Shown here: one piece after another, positions 61,073 through 64,000 of the stretch
Layout of the letters: each line of letters opens with the position of its first letter
How positions within the stretch are numbered: position 1 is the first letter of the stretch
Origin: Psychrobacter immobilis
Lineage (GTDB): Bacteria > Pseudomonadota > Gammaproteobacteria > Pseudomonadales > Moraxellaceae
Length of the DNA stretch: 64,000 nt
Reading direction: 5' to 3'
NCBI RefSeq assembly: GCF_904846285.1
Contig: NZ_CAJHAD010000004.1
Coordinates: forward strand, 62,001 to 126,000
Translations under genes and position numbers: made by a program
Notes under the pieces: model-generated
The model's database searches: none
Told to the model about the DNA's origin: nothing
Seen by the model: the letters and a program-made list of their open reading frames with translations, nothing else

Positions 61073-61254
61073 CATTTTACATTGTCATCATTACTGTTAA
61101 ATGCCGTTTAAAAAGGTTAATAGCGTTTGTTGTTGCGTGGCAGGTAATTGCTTAAAGCGTGTGCAGGCTTGAGTTAATCGTCTTCCAGCCAAAGAAATAA
61201 AGACCTTAACAAGCCCTCAATTCAATCGACAGTCATCTAAATGGCTTCAGCAAG

Positions 61255-61995
61255 CTATTTACTATGATTGCTCATACTAGCATCAGTTGTTTGCTGGACG
61301 ATTTGTTCGACTTGTATAAAATCTGTATGCCGCACATCTTTGCCGCTGGTGCAAAAGATAACCAGCTCAGCAACGTTTTTAGCGTGATCGCCCACCCGTT
61401 CTAGGGCGCGTAATACCCAAAGTATGTTAATCACTTTGGACACATGGCGGCTGTCTTCCATAATATAGGTCATCAAGGCTCGAGTGGCAGATTGGTACTC
61501 TTCATTAACCGCTGTATCACTTTGCAATACCGAAAACGCTTGCTGAGGATTCATATGCGAAAAGGCGTTAATCGCATCAAGCAGCATCAGGCGCACCTGA
61601 TTGGATAAATGCTGAACCTCTGAATAGCCTCTTGGTGAGGCCCCATCTTCAATCAATTTACAGGCCATACGGGCAATTTTTTCTGCTTCATCGCCCACAC
61701 GTTCAAAGTCAACAATACCTTTACTAAGCGCCATGACTAAGCGCAAATCATTGGCGGCTGGCTGGCGCTTGGCGACTAATAAAATGATTTGTTCGTCGAT
61801 TTTAATCTCTAGCTGATTGATCAGATGGTCATCTTCAATCACTTTTTTTGCGGTCGCCTCATCTGCGGCTATCAAGGCGCGTGTCGCAACCATGACTTGC
61901 TCTGCTGCCATATGACCCATTTGCATAAACAGCTCAATCACGTCATGTAAGTCATTATCAAAACTCTTTGATAAATGCTTTGCCGTTATCGCCAT
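61255..61995 (-). CDS. phoU: Phosphate signalling protein PhoU
   Basis: A 246-residue cytoplasmic protein that links the Pst transporter to the PhoR/PhoB system. It has two related three-helix repeats (about 20-120 and 125-220); each has the E-x-x-x-D metal pattern, visible in DFERVGDEAEKIARMA and LERVGDHAKNVAEL. ATG 61995 is preferred because AAGGAGG lies six bases upstream; the frame extends 48 residues further with less plausible starts. It follows pstB by 117 bp on the same strand. Confidence 0.93.
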   Translation of the reverse strand: MAITAKHLSKSFDNDLHDVIELFMQMGHMAAEQVMVATRALIAADEATAKKVIEDDHLINQLEIKIDEQIILLVAKRQPAANDLRLVMALSKGIVDFERVGDEAEKIARMACKLIEDGASPRGYSEVQHLSNQVRLMLLDAINAFSHMNPQQAFSVLQSDTAVNEEYQSATRALMTYIMEDSRHVSKVINILWVLRALERVGDHAKNVAELVIFCTSGKDVRHTDFIQVEQIVQQTTDASMSNHSK

Positions 61996-62112
61996 GCTTA
62001 CCTCCTTAATCGAATCAGTCTTAATCGTATTGGTGTTGCTCATAAAAATATTGCCAAAATGAGTAGCGTGATAAATGACCACTACAAACAACTTCTCTAA
62101 ATAAATAGCAAA

Positions 62113-63039
62113 TTAGCCATAACGACCGGTAATATAATCTTCAGTCGCTTTTTGTGCTGGGTTGGTGAATATTTGATCTGTTTCACCCATTTCTACCATG
62201 TCTCCCAAATACATATAAGCGGTGTAGTCAGAGACGCGCGCGGCCTGCTGCATATTGTGGGTGACGATAGCAATGGTATAGTCGTTTTTTAAATCGGTAA
62301 TCAAATCTTCAATCGCGCCAGTAGAGATGGGGTCGAGCGCTGACGTTGGCTCATCTAATAGCAAGACTTCAGGTTTCGTTGCTACTCCGCGGGCAATACA
62401 AAGTCGCTGCTGTTGACCGCCAGATAATGACAATCCTGACGCTTTAAGTTTATCTTTGACTTCCAGCCATAACGCTGCTTTTTTGAGTGCCCACTCGACA
62501 CGTTCATCCATCTCTGCTTTGCTCAGCTTTTCATAGAGACGGACGCCAAATGCGACGTTGTCATAAATGGACATCGGGAAGGGTGTGGGTTTTTGAAAGA
62601 CCATACCGACACGCGCACGCAGCAAATTGACATCCATGTCTTTGGCCAAAATATTTTGGCCATCAAGGGTAATTTGACCTTCAGCATGCATACTCGGATA
62701 CAAGTCATACATACGGTTAAAGGTACGTAGCAGCGTTGATTTACCGCAGCCTGAGGGACCAATAAAAGCGGTAACCTTTTTTTCTGGAATATCGATATTG
62801 ATGTTTTTTAACGCTTGAAAATCACCATAATAAAAGTCCAAATCACGAATGGTAATCTTGGCAGGTGGCATGTTGTCGGGCATGTCTGCCATGGTTTGCT
62901 TGATAAGATGGTCGATATCTGGCTGTTTATGCTGACCATGATTAAACATAGCGTCATCCAGTAAACGGCGTTTGCTGCTGGTATCTGTCATCGGCTTAGT
63001 CGCTTTTCTCTCTAATACATCAGTCATAATGGTATCCAT
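62113..63039 (-). CDS. pstB: Phosphate ABC transporter ATP-binding protein PstB
   Basis: The ATPase of the PstSCAB phosphate importer. The ABC domain (about 60-308) has Walker [10 protein letters not shown], signature LSGGQQQR, Walker [13 protein letters not shown] and the switch His in IVTHNM. The N-terminus has some 55 residues before the usual start [11 protein letters not shown], so the protein is longer than E. coli PstB. The start is uncertain: the frame runs to GTG 63129, overlapping pstA; ATG 63039 or 63027 are alternatives, none with a good box. phoU follows. Confidence 0.9.
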   Translation of the reverse strand: MDTIMTDVLERKATKPMTDTSSKRRLLDDAMFNHGQHKQPDIDHLIKQTMADMPDNMPPAKITIRDLDFYYGDFQALKNINIDIPEKKVTAFIGPSGCGKSTLLRTFNRMYDLYPSMHAEGQITLDGQNILAKDMDVNLLRARVGMVFQKPTPFPMSIYDNVAFGVRLYEKLSKAEMDERVEWALKKAALWLEVKDKLKASGLSLSGGQQQRLCIARGVATKPEVLLLDEPTSALDPISTGAIEDLITDLKNDYTIAIVTHNMQQAARVSDYTAYMYLGDMVEMGETDQIFTNPAQKATEDYITGRYG

Positions 63040-63106
63040 CTGTTTTAAAGTTTTGTTAAATGGGGGTGTTTTTTTTGCTATTAGCTGTGCGTTTGTTAGC
63101 CTTAAA

Positions 63107-64000
63107 TTATCTGCTATGGTCTTTGCCACCGATAAAGCGTGCGGCGATATTTAAGAATAATACTGTCGCGGTAATGAGTAGCGCCGCCGCCCAAGCCAGT
63201 GCATGCCAGTTGTCATAAGGGCTCATGGCAAACTGATAAATCGTATTGGGTAAGTTGGCCATCGGTTGGCTCATATCGGTACTAAAGTATTGGTTGTTTA
63301 GCGCGGTAAATAGCAAGGGCGCGGTCTCACCGGTAATACGAGCAAAAGCAAGCAGCACACCGGTGGTCAGACCTGCTTTGGCGGCTTTCAGTGTCACGGT
63401 ACTGACTAGCTTCCATTTTGGTGTGCCGAGTGCGTAAGCAGCTTCGCGCAGGGTATTAGGCACTAGGTTTAGCATATTTTCCGTCGTACGCACGACAATA
63501 GGAATCACAATCAGCGCCAATGCCAAAGCACCGGCCCAACCCGAAAAGCTCTGTCCTTTGACCATCAAGGCATAAATAAACAGACCAATCACGATGGAGG
63601 GGGCCGACAGTAAAATATCATTTAAAAATCGGGTGACTTTACCCAGCATACTGCCATGTGAAAACTCTGCTAAATAAATGCCAGCCATCATGCCGATTGG
63701 TGCACCAATCGCCAAGCCCGAAAAAGCCAACATCACTGAGCCAACAATGGCATTGCGTAGACCGCCTTCGCCCATCGGTGGCGGGGTATCTGCCATAAAG
63801 ACAGGCATCTCAATTAAACCTTGAAAGCCTTCAACAAACAGCGTAATCAAAATCCAAATCAGCCAAAACAAACCAAATACAATCGCTGATAAGGCAAACC
63901 CAAGTCCCAATCTATTGATAAAACGGCGCTTGTTATACAGTCGCTTGTTGTAGCGATCTTCAAAGCGTACAGAAGGCTGGCTTGGCTGCGTAGTTTGAGT
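63107..64000 (-). CDS. pstA: Phosphate ABC transporter permease PstA, 5' end outside window
   Basis: Open from the right edge to the stop at 63107, 297 codons visible. It contains the N-terminal cytoplasmic part ([20 protein letters not shown]), six hydrophobic segments and the EAA-type loop [32 protein letters not shown] that contacts PstB. The membrane parts match PstA rather than PstC, including the [19 protein letters not shown] segment. pstC and pstS should lie to the right, outside. It is followed by pstB, whose frame may overlap its end. Confidence 0.92.
   Translation of the reverse strand, partial: TQTTQPSQPSVRFEDRYNKRLYNKRRFINRLGLGFALSAIVFGLFWLIWILITLFVEGFQGLIEMPVFMADTPPPMGEGGLRNAIVGSVMLAFSGLAIGAPIGMMAGIYLAEFSHGSMLGKVTRFLNDILLSAPSIVIGLFIYALMVKGQSFSGWAGALALALIVIPIVVRTTENMLNLVPNTLREAAYALGTPKWKLVSTVTLKAAKAGLTTGVLLAFARITGETAPLLFTALNNQYFSTDMSQPMANLPNTIYQFAMSPYDNWHALAWAAALLITATVLFLNIAARFIGGKDHSR

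Overview
The window looks like chromosomal DNA of a gammaproteobacterium of the Moraxellaceae, most likely Psychrobacter. This is judged from gene content and family resemblance only, since no search was run. Pointers are moderate G+C with AT-rich intergenic DNA, a tyrA-aroA fusion in a pheA-hisC-tyrA/aroA cluster, an AniA-like lipoprotein copper nitrite reductase with a fused cytochrome c domain, an alkane-type rubredoxin and a trimeric autotransporter with an ESPR signal. I see no rRNA, tRNA, CRISPR array or prophage.

Layout. 1-9.7 kb: 3' end of an exonuclease III gene, argJ, a small lipoprotein, sdaA, a uracil permease, a DMT exporter, a WG-repeat protein, an alpha/beta hydrolase and a 54-residue rubredoxin gene. 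10-20 kb: apt, a small secreted protein, transaldolase, the aromatic amino acid cluster (pheA, hisC, tyrA-aroA fusion), rarD and folB-folK. 20-31.7 kb: an SDR dehydrogenase, a DUF924 gene, an IS3-family element inserted in the loop of a terminator, cysE, ytoQ, then a probable dnaE-Hpt-trmJ operon and a DadA-like oxidase. 32-45.7 kb is an envelope region: gamma-glutamyltransferase, a small secreted protein, two large adjacent lipoproteins (one with eleven YDxxG repeats), a Spy/CpxP-like protein divergent from an OmpR-type two-component system, and a 1070-residue YadA-like adhesin. 45.8-53 kb: tandem UspA protein, a 0.9-kb AT-rich gap, acetyl-CoA hydrolase/CoA-transferase, then nirK-nirV-sco. 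53-64 kb: an acidic lipoprotein, a minus-strand group (DUF1275, YcaC-like hydrolase, XapX protein, amidohydrolase), another lipoprotein, a bestrophin-like channel and pstA-pstB-phoU running off the right edge.

How genes work together. pheA, hisC and tyrA-aroA cover the last shikimate step and the branches to Phe and Tyr. nirK-nirV-sco form a copper nitrite reduction unit. The two-component system probably senses envelope stress and may control the divergent spy-like gene through GTTAC repeats between them. pstAB-phoU handle phosphate uptake and its signalling.

The most unusual things seen are a 138-bp palindromic element present twice, both times in a divergent intergenic region; an IS that splits a shared terminator and carries a stop at codon 6 of its own orfA; a perfect 13-bp hairpin with a GCGA loop inside the start region of the WG-repeat gene; the YDxxG lipoprotein and its neighbour; and an orphan Hpt protein coupled to dnaE and trmJ. 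No complete new defence or metabolic system could be demonstrated.
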